This document shows, one piece after another, positions 1 through 5,126 of a DNA stretch of 6,440 nucleotides (positions are counted from its first letter, which is position 1; each line of letters starts with the position of its first letter). Source of the stretch: an uncultured Bacilli bacterium (lineage in GTDB: Bacteria; Bacillota_I; Bacilli_A; RF39; UBA660); the NCBI GenBank assembly GCA_947589165.1, contig CANQCH010000064.1, forward strand, positions 1 through 6,440, in the 5' to 3' direction. Below the pieces are notes generated by a model, which saw only the letters and a program-made list of their open reading frames with translations, was not told the DNA's origin and made no database searches. Made by a program: the position numbers and the translations under genes.

Positions 1-2
1 GT

Positions 3-785
3 ATTGGTAACATTGGGCCAACGGGACCAACTGGGCCAGCCGGACCCGCCACTATTACCATAGGAGCTACGACGACAGGCGCACCCGGAACGGCAGCTAG
101 TGTCGTAAATGTTGGTACCAGTGATAATGCGATTTTAAACTTTACAATTCCCCAAGGGCCAACCGGACCTACGGGTGCTACCGGAGCAACTGGTAGCCAA
201 GGTGACATCGGGGCAACGGGACCCGCACCAACAATTACTGTTAATCCCGTAATTAATGGGGCGGCAGGAACTGATGCGGCAGTTGATATCACGGGTAGTG
301 ACGGGGCTTATGCTTTAACCTTCACTATTCCAGCCGGACCAACCGGACCAACTGGTAATGGTCTAGCCGCTTATGGTGGGGCCTATAATGATACTTCAAC
401 TGCTTATACTTTAAGTTCGAATACCCCTAGTCAAATTACTCTGCCAACGGCGATGCCCGTATTAAATACTAACGCTGCTGGAAATGAAATTGCAATCACG
501 GAAGATGGCGACTATGAAATAGTTTATGCTGCCAATGTAACTGAAACGGGAACCGATCCCATCACTTTCTCCGTTCGTAATACCGATGTTGATATTCCAG
601 GTACAACAATTGAACATACCTTTACCGCCAATGGACAATATAATTACAGCGGTTCAATCATTGTCGATTTAAGTGCCGGCGATACGATTGATATGGCTTT
701 AACATCGACTGCAACGCCATCCGGTAACATAACTAATGCTTCGTTAGTAGTTAAAAAACTTGATGGTGGCACTCCTGCCGCTTAA
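3..785 (+). CDS. Collagen-like BclA-type surface protein, C-terminal part (5' end outside window)
   Basis: The frame is open from the first bases to the TAA at 783-785, giving 260 visible residues; the start lies upstream. The visible part alternates short Gly-X-Y runs (GPTGPTGPAGPA near residues 5-16; GPTGPTGATGATG near 52-64; GPTGPTGNG near 112-120) with two related modules of about 34 residues that end in FTIP. The last 140 residues contain no collagen repeats and are rich in beta-branched residues, Thr, Asn and Asp. They look like the C-terminal globular trimerisation domain of BclA-type exosporium or surface proteins. The many Gly-X-Thr triplets are the kind of site that is O-glycosylated in BclA. 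The ATG at 453 is internal to this frame and is not the start. Base composition is clearly richer in G+C than the rest (35 of the first 60 bases). Assignment to the collagen-like class is firm; the exact surface location (exosporium, cell wall) is inference. Confidence 0.88.
   Translation: MGNIGPTGPTGPAGPATITIGATTTGAPGTAASVVNVGTSDNAILNFTIPQGPTGPTGATGATGSQGDIGATGPAPTITVNPVINGAAGTDAAVDITGSDGAYALTFTIPAGPTGPTGNGLAAYGGAYNDTSTAYTLSSNTPSQITLPTAMPVLNTNAAGNEIAITEDGDYEIVYAANVTETGTDPITFSVRNTDVDIPGTTIEHTFTANGQYNYSGSIIVDLSAGDTIDMALTSTATPSGNITNASLVVKKLDGGTPAA
63..336 (+). repeat. Two copies of an FTIP-ending module spaced by collagen triplets
   Basis: At protein level, residues 16-50 (starting ATITIGATTTG, ending LNFTIP) and 75-110 (starting PTITVNPVING, ending LTFTIP) align over their length. 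They share a T-I-T start, a central G-T-x-A-x-V segment and the FTIP end, and each is followed directly by GPTGPTG. The repeat unit is therefore a beta-type module plus a collagen run. The copies are diverged at the DNA level. Confidence 0.6.
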
Positions 786-786
786 A

Positions 787-824
787 AAAGAAAAATGCTA
801 GCTTAAATCTCTAGCATTTTCTTT
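787..824. terminator. Bidirectional intrinsic terminator between collagen-like gene and fic
   Basis: An inverted repeat with core ATGCTAG (795-801) and CTAGCAT (811-817) around a 9-base loop is extended on both sides by A/T pairing (AAAG at 787-790 against CTTT at 821-824, with one unpaired A). It is followed by a T-rich tract on either strand. It starts 2 bases after the collagen-gene stop and overlaps the last codons of fic, whose stop is at 798-800, so it can end both convergent transcripts. Confidence 0.8.
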
Positions 825-1523
825 ATTTTGTAAATATTCTTCAATACTTTCATTAATTGGAATTTCTTTATAAGATTTATATAAAAAAGCAATCCCCATT
901 GATTCATAATAGGATTTAATTCTTAAAAACTTGGCAAAACCTTGAACATCAAAATTATTAATAAAATTATAATAATCATCTGTTTCACTTTCACTGATTA
1001 TCACTGGTGGATAACCTTGATTAATTAAATTAACATTTAAGATTAAGCGCGATACCCGTTTATTGCCATCTTCAAAAGGATGAATCCGCATAAGAGTGAT
1101 ATGATACATAGCTTCTTTTTCAAAGACATCTTCCATCCCGGACCAAACATTATAGTAATTATTAATTAAAGTATAAATTTCCATGTAAATCCGATTAGGT
1201 GGTGTCACAGTCCAATTTGCTTTTGGGCCGGGTTCGACATTAATTTTGCGAAAGCCTTCCAAACCAGCTTCTTCATTAACAATATTAGCAATCTTTTGCA
1301 TTTCAATAGCGCTAAGTACTTGATCTTTATAACTCATTGCCAACCGATAAGCTTTTAAAAGTGCATCAATCATTTTCTTTCGTTTTTCGATATCACTATT
1401 TTTTTCGACATCGGCAATAGAATAAACAAAACGATCCAAAAAATAATCCGAATAAATTTCCCGAAATTTTTCATCTTTAATAATTTCGCGATAAATCTCT
1501 AAAGGATTTGCATTATTTAACAA
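798..1523 (-). CDS. Fic-domain protein (putative AMP/nucleotide transferase)
   Basis: The protein is about 241 residues and has the Fic signature HPFEDGNKRVSR at residues 148-159, with the catalytic His first, Phe third, acidic Asp fifth and Arg last. A beta-hairpin 'flap' like segment (VTPPNRIYMEIYTLI) lies about 40 residues before it. Fic enzymes transfer AMP or another nucleotide from NTP to a target hydroxyl. The usual GNGR is GNKR here, a variant shared with Doc-like proteins. The segment YSIADVEKN near residues 34-42 sits where class II Fic proteins carry their inhibitory S-x3-E-G/N motif but has one residue too many, so autoinhibition is uncertain. Start: an in-frame GTG exists at 1532, but AGGTGG at 1534-1529 is a good ribosome binding site placed 5 bases before the TTG at 1523-1521, so TTG is preferred. 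No separate antitoxin gene is adjacent. The gene is alone on its strand. The target is unknown. Confidence 0.88.
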   Translation of the reverse strand: MLNNANPLEIYREIIKDEKFREIYSDYFLDRFVYSIADVEKNSDIEKRKKMIDALLKAYRLAMSYKDQVLSAIEMQKIANIVNEEAGLEGFRKINVEPGPKANWTVTPPNRIYMEIYTLINNYYNVWSGMEDVFEKEAMYHITLMRIHPFEDGNKRVSRLILNVNLINQGYPPVIISESETDDYYNFINNFDVQGFAKFLRIKSYYESMGIAFLYKSYKEIPINESIEEYLQNKENARDLS

Positions 1524-1528
1524 ATTAA

Positions 1529-1534
1529 CCACCT
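1529..1534 (-). promoter_or_regulatory. Ribosome binding site deciding the fic start (TTG at 1523)
   Basis: On the minus strand AGGTGG is followed by TTAAT and then TTG, a 5-base spacing. The upstream GTG at 1532-1530 lies inside this site and has no good Shine-Dalgarno sequence of its own. Confidence 0.6.
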
Positions 1535-1540
1535 AAAATA

Positions 1541-1549
1541 ATTATAACA
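1541..1549 (-). promoter_or_regulatory. Extended -10 promoter of fic
   Basis: On the minus strand the sequence reads TGTTATAAT, a perfect TGn plus TATAAT. No good -35 hexamer is seen 16-18 bases upstream, as is usual for extended -10 promoters. The expected transcription start near 1534 leaves a leader of only about 11 bases that consists of the ribosome binding site. Confidence 0.6.
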
Positions 1550-1581
1550 TCTTTTCCCCTTCTCTGCATAAATTTTAAAGA

Positions 1582-1588
1582 AAGAAGG
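1582..1588 (+). promoter_or_regulatory. Ribosome binding site for the ATT-initiated glycosyltransferase
   Basis: AAGAAGG lies 7 bases before the ATT codon at 1596, the normal distance for a start codon. No ATG, GTG or TTG lies in this frame between the stop at 1569-1571 and 1749. Confidence 0.6.
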
Positions 1589-1595
1589 TTTAATT

Positions 1596-2681
1596 ATTAA
1601 AAAAATTTACGTTTATGCTATCTGTAAAAATGAAGAACAATTTGTCGATCGTTGGTATGAATCAGTTAAAGATGCCGACGGGATTTATGTTTTAGATACG
1701 GGTTCGACCGATAACACTGTAGAAAAATTAAAAAAACATAATATTCATGTGTATACCCAAGAAATAAAACCTTGGCGTTTTGATAATGCCCGCAACTTAT
1801 CGTTAGATTTAGTCCCTAGTGATGCGGATATTTGCATTTGTCTAGACTTAGATGAAGTCTTGCTTCCGGGTTGGAGAAAAGTTTTAGAAAAAATTTGGGT
1901 CGATGGAACAACCCGTTTAAGATATATTTATAATTGGTTTTTAGATGAAAATAATGTTCCCAAAGTTACTTTTTATTCCGAAAAAATTCACAGTCGAAAT
2001 AATTTTCATTGGGTTAATCCCGTCCACGAAGTTTTAAAATATGACGGCGAAGAAAAACAAATTTTTACGGATGATGTCATCGTTAATCATTATCCTGACC
2101 GCAGTAAATCGCGCAGTTCTTATCTTCCCTTATTAGAATTATCGGTCAAAGAAAACCCGTTAAATGACCGTAATATGCATTATTTAGGTCGGGAATATAT
2201 GTATTATGGCCAATGGAATGAAGCTATTGATACTTTAATCAAACATTTAAGTTTAAAAACAGCCACATGGAAAGATGAACGTTGTGCCTCCATGCGTTTT
2301 ATTTCACGTTGTTATAAAAATTTAAATCGGTTTAATGAAGCGGAAATGTGGTTAAATAAAGCTATCGCGGAAGCTCCCTACTTACGTGATCCATATGTGG
2401 AAATGGCTATTTTACAATATTGTTTAGAAAACTATGAACAAGTTATTGTCTACGGGGAAAAAGCTTTAACCATTACCCAAAATGAGAAAACCTATATTAA
2501 TGAAGTTTTTAGTTGGGATGAAACCATAAATGATTTATTATCCGTAGCGTATTTTAACTTACACAACATTGATAAGGCTATCGAAAATGCTGAAGCCGCT
2601 TTAAAAATAAATCCTCATAATGAACGCATAAAAGAAAATTTAAAAATATTTTTCGACACCCAAAAACAAGAGACAAAATAG
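1596..2681 (+). CDS. Family 2-type glycosyltransferase with C-terminal TPR repeats, ATT start
   Basis: The predicted product is 361 residues. The N-terminal GT-A domain begins KKIYVYAICKNEE, has VLDTGSTDNT at residues 32-41 (the nucleotide-sugar binding strand of family 2 enzymes) and LDLDEVL at 83-89 (the DxD metal site). It also has the conserved HWVNPVHEVL near 138-147 and a His at 165. From about residue 189 to 350 come several TPR-like helix pairs, for example near 191-218, 232-260 and 312-345. GT-A plus TPR is the plan of SunS-like peptide glycosyltransferases. The first conventional start in frame is a GTG at 1749, which would remove the first 51 residues including the whole VLDTGSTDNT motif. 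ATT at 1596 is therefore chosen, matching a family-typical MKKIY start. Proximity to the collagen-like gene suggests that surface protein as acceptor (inference). The gene appears cytoplasmic, with no signal peptide or membrane segment. Confidence 0.85.
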   Translation: MKKIYVYAICKNEEQFVDRWYESVKDADGIYVLDTGSTDNTVEKLKKHNIHVYTQEIKPWRFDNARNLSLDLVPSDADICICLDLDEVLLPGWRKVLEKIWVDGTTRLRYIYNWFLDENNVPKVTFYSEKIHSRNNFHWVNPVHEVLKYDGEEKQIFTDDVIVNHYPDRSKSRSSYLPLLELSVKENPLNDRNMHYLGREYMYYGQWNEAIDTLIKHLSLKTATWKDERCASMRFISRCYKNLNRFNEAEMWLNKAIAEAPYLRDPYVEMAILQYCLENYEQVIVYGEKALTITQNEKTYINEVFSWDETINDLLSVAYFNLHNIDKAIENAEAALKINPHNERIKENLKIFFDTQKQETK

Positions 2682-2734
2682 TTGTAAATAAATTGACACA
2701 TTAGCTCATAAAAAATACTGTAAACTATTATTTT

Positions 2735-2748
2735 TGCTATAATATAAT
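2735..2748 (+). promoter_or_regulatory. Extended -10 promoter of the ART-like/Imm33 gene pair
   Basis: TGCTATAAT at 2735-2743 is a perfect extended -10, and a second TATAAT overlaps it at 2743-2748. No good -35 is seen 16-18 bases upstream. The expected start near 2750-2755 lies only a few bases before the ATG at 2759. Confidence 0.65.
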
Positions 2749-2758
2749 TGTGATAAAT

Positions 2759-3955
2759 ATGGAAGAAAAATTTGACCAAATTCCAAAAACACTTTATCGT
2801 GGTTATAATATTAAATACAAAAAACTACCTAATTTTCATTTAAGTGGCGTTGATTTAAAAGTTAATTATGCTCCCATTATTAATGAAAATGGTGAAAAAA
2901 CTGTCACTGATGGAAATGAATATGGCGTCTATATGTCAGATAATCTAGATATGGTTAAATCAGCCTACGGCAATACCAAAATGGCAAGAGAAAATGTAGA
3001 ACCGCTAGTTAGTATAAATAATGGAACTTATTTAGAACAAATGATGTTACCCGTTATCAGTATTATTTATGAAATTAATCCGGATGGTCTAGCCGTTAGA
3101 AAGCCCAAAATTGCGCCAATTTGGCAGGGACATTACAATAATGGCTTTAGAGGTGATGAATATATCACGGATAAAATTCCGGCTGACCATTATCAAGTTA
3201 TTCAAGCCAAAATTGGTTCTGATCTATTACATGAAGCCGAAGAAATAGATGTAACAGATATTAAAAAGGCCGAAGAAGAACTTAAGCAAAAAGCCGAATT
3301 AAGAAGGTATCGGTTAGAGGCTTTGGCTTCCTATTTAACCAAATTACCCCCCAATAAAATTTTTAATACCAGAGGCGTTGATAAAGACATCCTGCGCACT
3401 ATTTTTGGCGAAAATGGTATTCGCTATATTAATCCTAACCAATTAAATTTTAACAATAATGATAATACTATTAAAAGTTTATACTACTATATTTTTAATA
3501 AATCAGGTTTAATGGATATGAAATCCTTAAGACTAATCGCGGAATTAAATCGTAAATTAAACTCGGATGATTTAAATATAACGACTTTAATTACCCAAGA
3601 AATTACTAATTTACAAACCAAAAATAAAATTTTTAAAGAAAAAAAAGGTAGTGATAATCCTAATCTAATTGCAACTATTGCCACTTTGGAAAATTTTCAA
3701 AAATTAATTATTGGGCCAAAAAGGCCTTATCTTAAACCGGAAGTTATGGCAATAGTTAAAGAAAGAGATAGTTATAAAGAAGAAAACATGCCAACTAGCC
3801 CGACCAAAGAACAATTAATTTTACAAAAGGAAAAAATTCTAGCCGAAAAACAAAGAAGGCAAAATGAACAAGATTTAAAATTGCAACAAGATACTATGCG
3901 GCAACAAAAAATTCAAGAAGAAATCATGGAAGAAGAACAAGGATTATCTATGTAA
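2759..3955 (+). CDS. Uncharacterised protein with possible N-terminal ADP-ribosyltransferase-like domain
   Basis: The product is 398 residues with no signal peptide or membrane segment. The N-terminal ~150 residues carry a pattern that fits the ADP-ribosyltransferase (ART) fold: LYRGY with Arg14, EYGVYMSDN at 54-62 (aromatic plus Ser, second core motif), and GDEYITDKIPADHYQV at 132-147 with Glu134 as candidate catalytic Glu, followed by a 'DxIPxxxx' strand often seen at the end of ART domains. This is pattern reading, not a confirmed family match. Residues about 165-195 and 349-393 are charged, Gln/Glu/Lys-rich and likely coiled coil; the segment between is not recognised. GTG at 2750 is an alternative start, but it falls at the predicted transcription start; ATG at 2759 is preferred. 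No Shine-Dalgarno sequence precedes it, so translation may be leaderless or nearly so. It is followed after 9 bases by an Imm33-family gene, which suggests a toxin or effector with its immunity partner. Other phage- or plasmid-like roles remain possible. Confidence 0.65.
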   Translation: MEEKFDQIPKTLYRGYNIKYKKLPNFHLSGVDLKVNYAPIINENGEKTVTDGNEYGVYMSDNLDMVKSAYGNTKMARENVEPLVSINNGTYLEQMMLPVISIIYEINPDGLAVRKPKIAPIWQGHYNNGFRGDEYITDKIPADHYQVIQAKIGSDLLHEAEEIDVTDIKKAEEELKQKAELRRYRLEALASYLTKLPPNKIFNTRGVDKDILRTIFGENGIRYINPNQLNFNNNDNTIKSLYYYIFNKSGLMDMKSLRLIAELNRKLNSDDLNITTLITQEITNLQTKNKIFKEKKGSDNPNLIATIATLENFQKLIIGPKRPYLKPEVMAIVKERDSYKEENMPTSPTKEQLILQKEKILAEKQRRQNEQDLKLQQDTMRQQKIQEEIMEEEQGLSM

Positions 3956-3964
3956 GGAGAAAAA

Positions 3965-4291
3965 ATGCATAACGAATTTAAAATAAAAAAAGAAAATATT
4001 ATTAAATTAACCGATTTAAAAGGTAGTTGTATAGCTTCTAATAAAATTACGATTGAAGGGAAAAAAATAAATTATATGTATCGGGAACAACCAACCAATG
4101 ACACTGATTCCGGATGGCGTTTTTTTGCCGGCGATGAAGATGAAGAATATACCAACAATCCAGATAATTTTCATATTTTTGCATTAAATACGATTTGTAA
4201 TTATGATGAAGCAATTATTCCCTATCTTGAATATCCCATTAACTCGGTCCTTAGCAAAAGCGCTGCTAACAAATTTATTCTCGAAAAATAA
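3965..4291 (+). CDS. DUF2185 / Imm33-family protein (putative immunity protein)
   Basis: The 108-residue product matches the DUF2185 (Imm33) family pattern: GSCIAS at 20-25, YMYRE at 37-41, SGWRFFAGDEDEEY at 49-62, NPDN at 65-68, and LNTICNYDEAIIPYL at 74-88. Members occur as immunity proteins in polymorphic toxin loci and also as lone genes of unknown role, so the family name alone does not prove immunity. The ribosome binding site AAGGAG (3954-3959) overlaps the stop codon of the upstream gene and lies 5 bases from the ATG, so the two genes are co-transcribed and likely translationally coupled. Expression of the second gene is expected to be stronger per message than the first, which has no Shine-Dalgarno sequence. 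This fits an antidote in excess over a toxin (inference). The product is soluble and acidic in the centre. Its stop codon lies in the terminator shared with nusG. Confidence 0.82.
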   Translation: MHNEFKIKKENIIKLTDLKGSCIASNKITIEGKKINYMYREQPTNDTDSGWRFFAGDEDEEYTNNPDNFHIFALNTICNYDEAIIPYLEYPINSVLSKSAANKFILEK

Positions 4292-4316
4292 AAAATCGGA
4301 TCACTCCGATTTTTTT
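4290..4316. terminator. Bidirectional intrinsic terminator shared by the Imm33 gene and nusG
   Basis: A perfect 11-bp inverted repeat, AAAAAATCGGA (4290-4300) against TCCGATTTTTT (4305-4315), encloses the loop TCAC. The A and T runs give a U-tract on either strand. The stop codons of both convergent genes (4289-4291 and 4315-4317) overlap the outer ends of the stem. Confidence 0.9.
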
Positions 4317-4848
4317 ACATTTTACTTACTTGATAAATTTCCACATCAACAGTCGTTTCTTGGCCAAATAAATCAATAACGATATTAAGCCGATTATTTT
4401 CTAAGTCAATATTTTCGACTTTACCAACCATGCCATTGAATGGTCCATCGACAATGCTAACTTGGTCGCCAACATTAAGTTCTTTTTCGGCATTAACTCG
4501 ACTCATACCCATGCTTGCTAAAATCCGATCAATTTCTTGCGGTAATAATGGGGTTGGTTTAGCCCCTTTACCAGAAGAACCAATAAAACCAGTAACTCCC
4601 GGGGTATTTCGAATCATTAACCAAGCTTCATCCGACATAATCATTTCAACTAAAACATAGCCGGGGAACATTTTTTTTACTTTTTCTTTGCGAACCCCAT
4701 TTTTAACTTCCACTTCTGTTGTTTCAGGAATAATAACGCGAAAAATATTATCTTGCATATTCATTGATTCGATTCGCGCTTCAATTTTTTCTTTAACTTT
4801 ACTTTCATGACCAGAATAAGTATTAACTACATACCATAACTTTTCCAT
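4315..4848 (-). CDS. nusG: Transcription termination/antitermination factor NusG
   Basis: The 177-residue product has the full NusG layout and usual length. The NGN domain (about 4-112) starts with WYVVNTYSGHE and includes KKMFPGYVLVEM at 58-69 and NTPGVTGFIG at 81-90. It is followed by a KOW domain (about 125-175) with VGDQVSIVDGPFNGMVGKV at 126-144. NusG binds the RNA polymerase clamp and modulates pausing, and through KOW links to partners such as the ribosome or Rho. The ATG overlaps the secE stop by one base (TAATG), with an AAAGGG ribosome binding site inside the end of secE, so the two are translationally coupled. Unlike in many Firmicutes, rplK and rplA do not follow: the gene ends in a terminator facing an Imm33-family gene. 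Confidence 0.97.
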   Translation of the reverse strand: MEKLWYVVNTYSGHESKVKEKIEARIESMNMQDNIFRVIIPETTEVEVKNGVRKEKVKKMFPGYVLVEMIMSDEAWLMIRNTPGVTGFIGSSGKGAKPTPLLPQEIDRILASMGMSRVNAEKELNVGDQVSIVDGPFNGMVGKVENIDLENNRLNIVIDLFGQETTVDVEIYQVSKM

Positions 4849-5054
4849 TAAAACATCCCTTTCAATAATGACATTAAAAGATTAAGAATAATAAAGAATA
4901 AACAAATGAAAACACAGAAAACAATTGTCGAAATAGAATATTTCGCCGTTTCCTTTAAAGATGGCCAAACTACCAATTTTAATTCTTTTCTAACTTTACT
5001 AAAATAAGTTTCTTTTTTCGTCTTTTTTACTTTGTTCTTAGCTTTTTTCGGCAT
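4848..5054 (-). CDS. secE: Preprotein translocase subunit SecE
   Basis: This is a 68-residue small SecE of the Gram-positive type. A very basic N-terminus (Lys-rich to about residue 23) is followed by the conserved amphipathic cytoplasmic helix VRKELKLVVWPSLKE (21-35, with the invariant Trp-Pro at 30-31) and a single membrane segment at about 40-64. SecE clamps the two halves of the SecY channel in the inner membrane and is essential for protein export. GGAGG at 5068-5064 lies 9 bases before the ATG. The gene has its own promoter between the sigma-factor stop and its start, and overlaps nusG by one base, forming a secE-nusG unit. The rpmG gene often found just upstream is absent. Confidence 0.95.
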   Translation of the reverse strand: MPKKAKNKVKKTKKETYFSKVRKELKLVVWPSLKETAKYSISTIVFCVFICLFFIILNLLMSLLKGMF

Positions 5055-5071
5055 TATTTTTTTCCTCCATT

Positions 5072-5091
5072 AAAAAAACACTTTCGTGCTT
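5072..5091 (-). terminator. Hairpin with U-run in the secE leader (terminator or attenuator-like)
   Basis: On the minus strand AAGCAC (5091-5086) pairs with GTGTTT (5081-5076), one pair being G-U, around a GAAA tetraloop, followed by further T residues to 5072. It lies after the sigma-factor gene and could end that transcript. However, the secE promoter is upstream of it, so the hairpin would also form the first bases of the secE-nusG message. The stem is short, so its strength is uncertain. Confidence 0.55.
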
Positions 5092-5097
5092 GCCAAT

Positions 5098-5126
5098 AAT
5101 ATAACATAACCAGAAAAGATAATCAA
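5098..5126 (-). promoter_or_regulatory. Sigma-A type promoter for secE-nusG
   Basis: On the minus strand TTGATT (5126-5121) and TATATT (5103-5098) are separated by exactly 17 bases, and the -10 is extended by TGT directly before it. The -35 overlaps the TGA stop codon (5125-5123) of the sigma-factor gene. The expected transcription start is near 5091. Confidence 0.7.

Noticed and set aside
453..785. ATG at 453 as start of a separate 110-residue protein
   Set aside because: The same frame is open back to base 3 and encodes collagen repeats and the first part of the C-terminal domain, so 453 is an internal Met codon.
1749..1751. GTG as the glycosyltransferase start
   Set aside because: It would remove 51 conserved residues including the nucleotide-sugar binding motif, and no ribosome binding site precedes it.
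2693..2698. TTGACA as the -35 of the TATAAT at 2738
   Set aside because: The gap is 39 bases, far too long. With a normal 17-base spacing the -10 would be TACTGT, a poor match; it could at most be a weak second promoter.
3487..3684. Minus-strand 65-residue open frame inside the ART-like gene
   Set aside because: It is a low-complexity shadow of a well-formed gene and has no recognisable domain.
4430..4660. Plus-strand 76-residue open frame inside nusG
   Set aside because: It is antisense to the conserved NusG coding region and has no family resemblance.
5055..5122. Possible hidden rpmG (ribosomal protein L33) between the sigma factor and secE
   Set aside because: The gap is 68 bases, too short for L33, and holds a promoter, a hairpin and the secE ribosome binding site.
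5123..5125. TGA read as Trp (Mycoplasma-type code), extending the sigma factor
   Set aside because: The protein already ends at the normal place after region 4, TGG is used for Trp throughout, and the extension would cover the secE promoter and leader.
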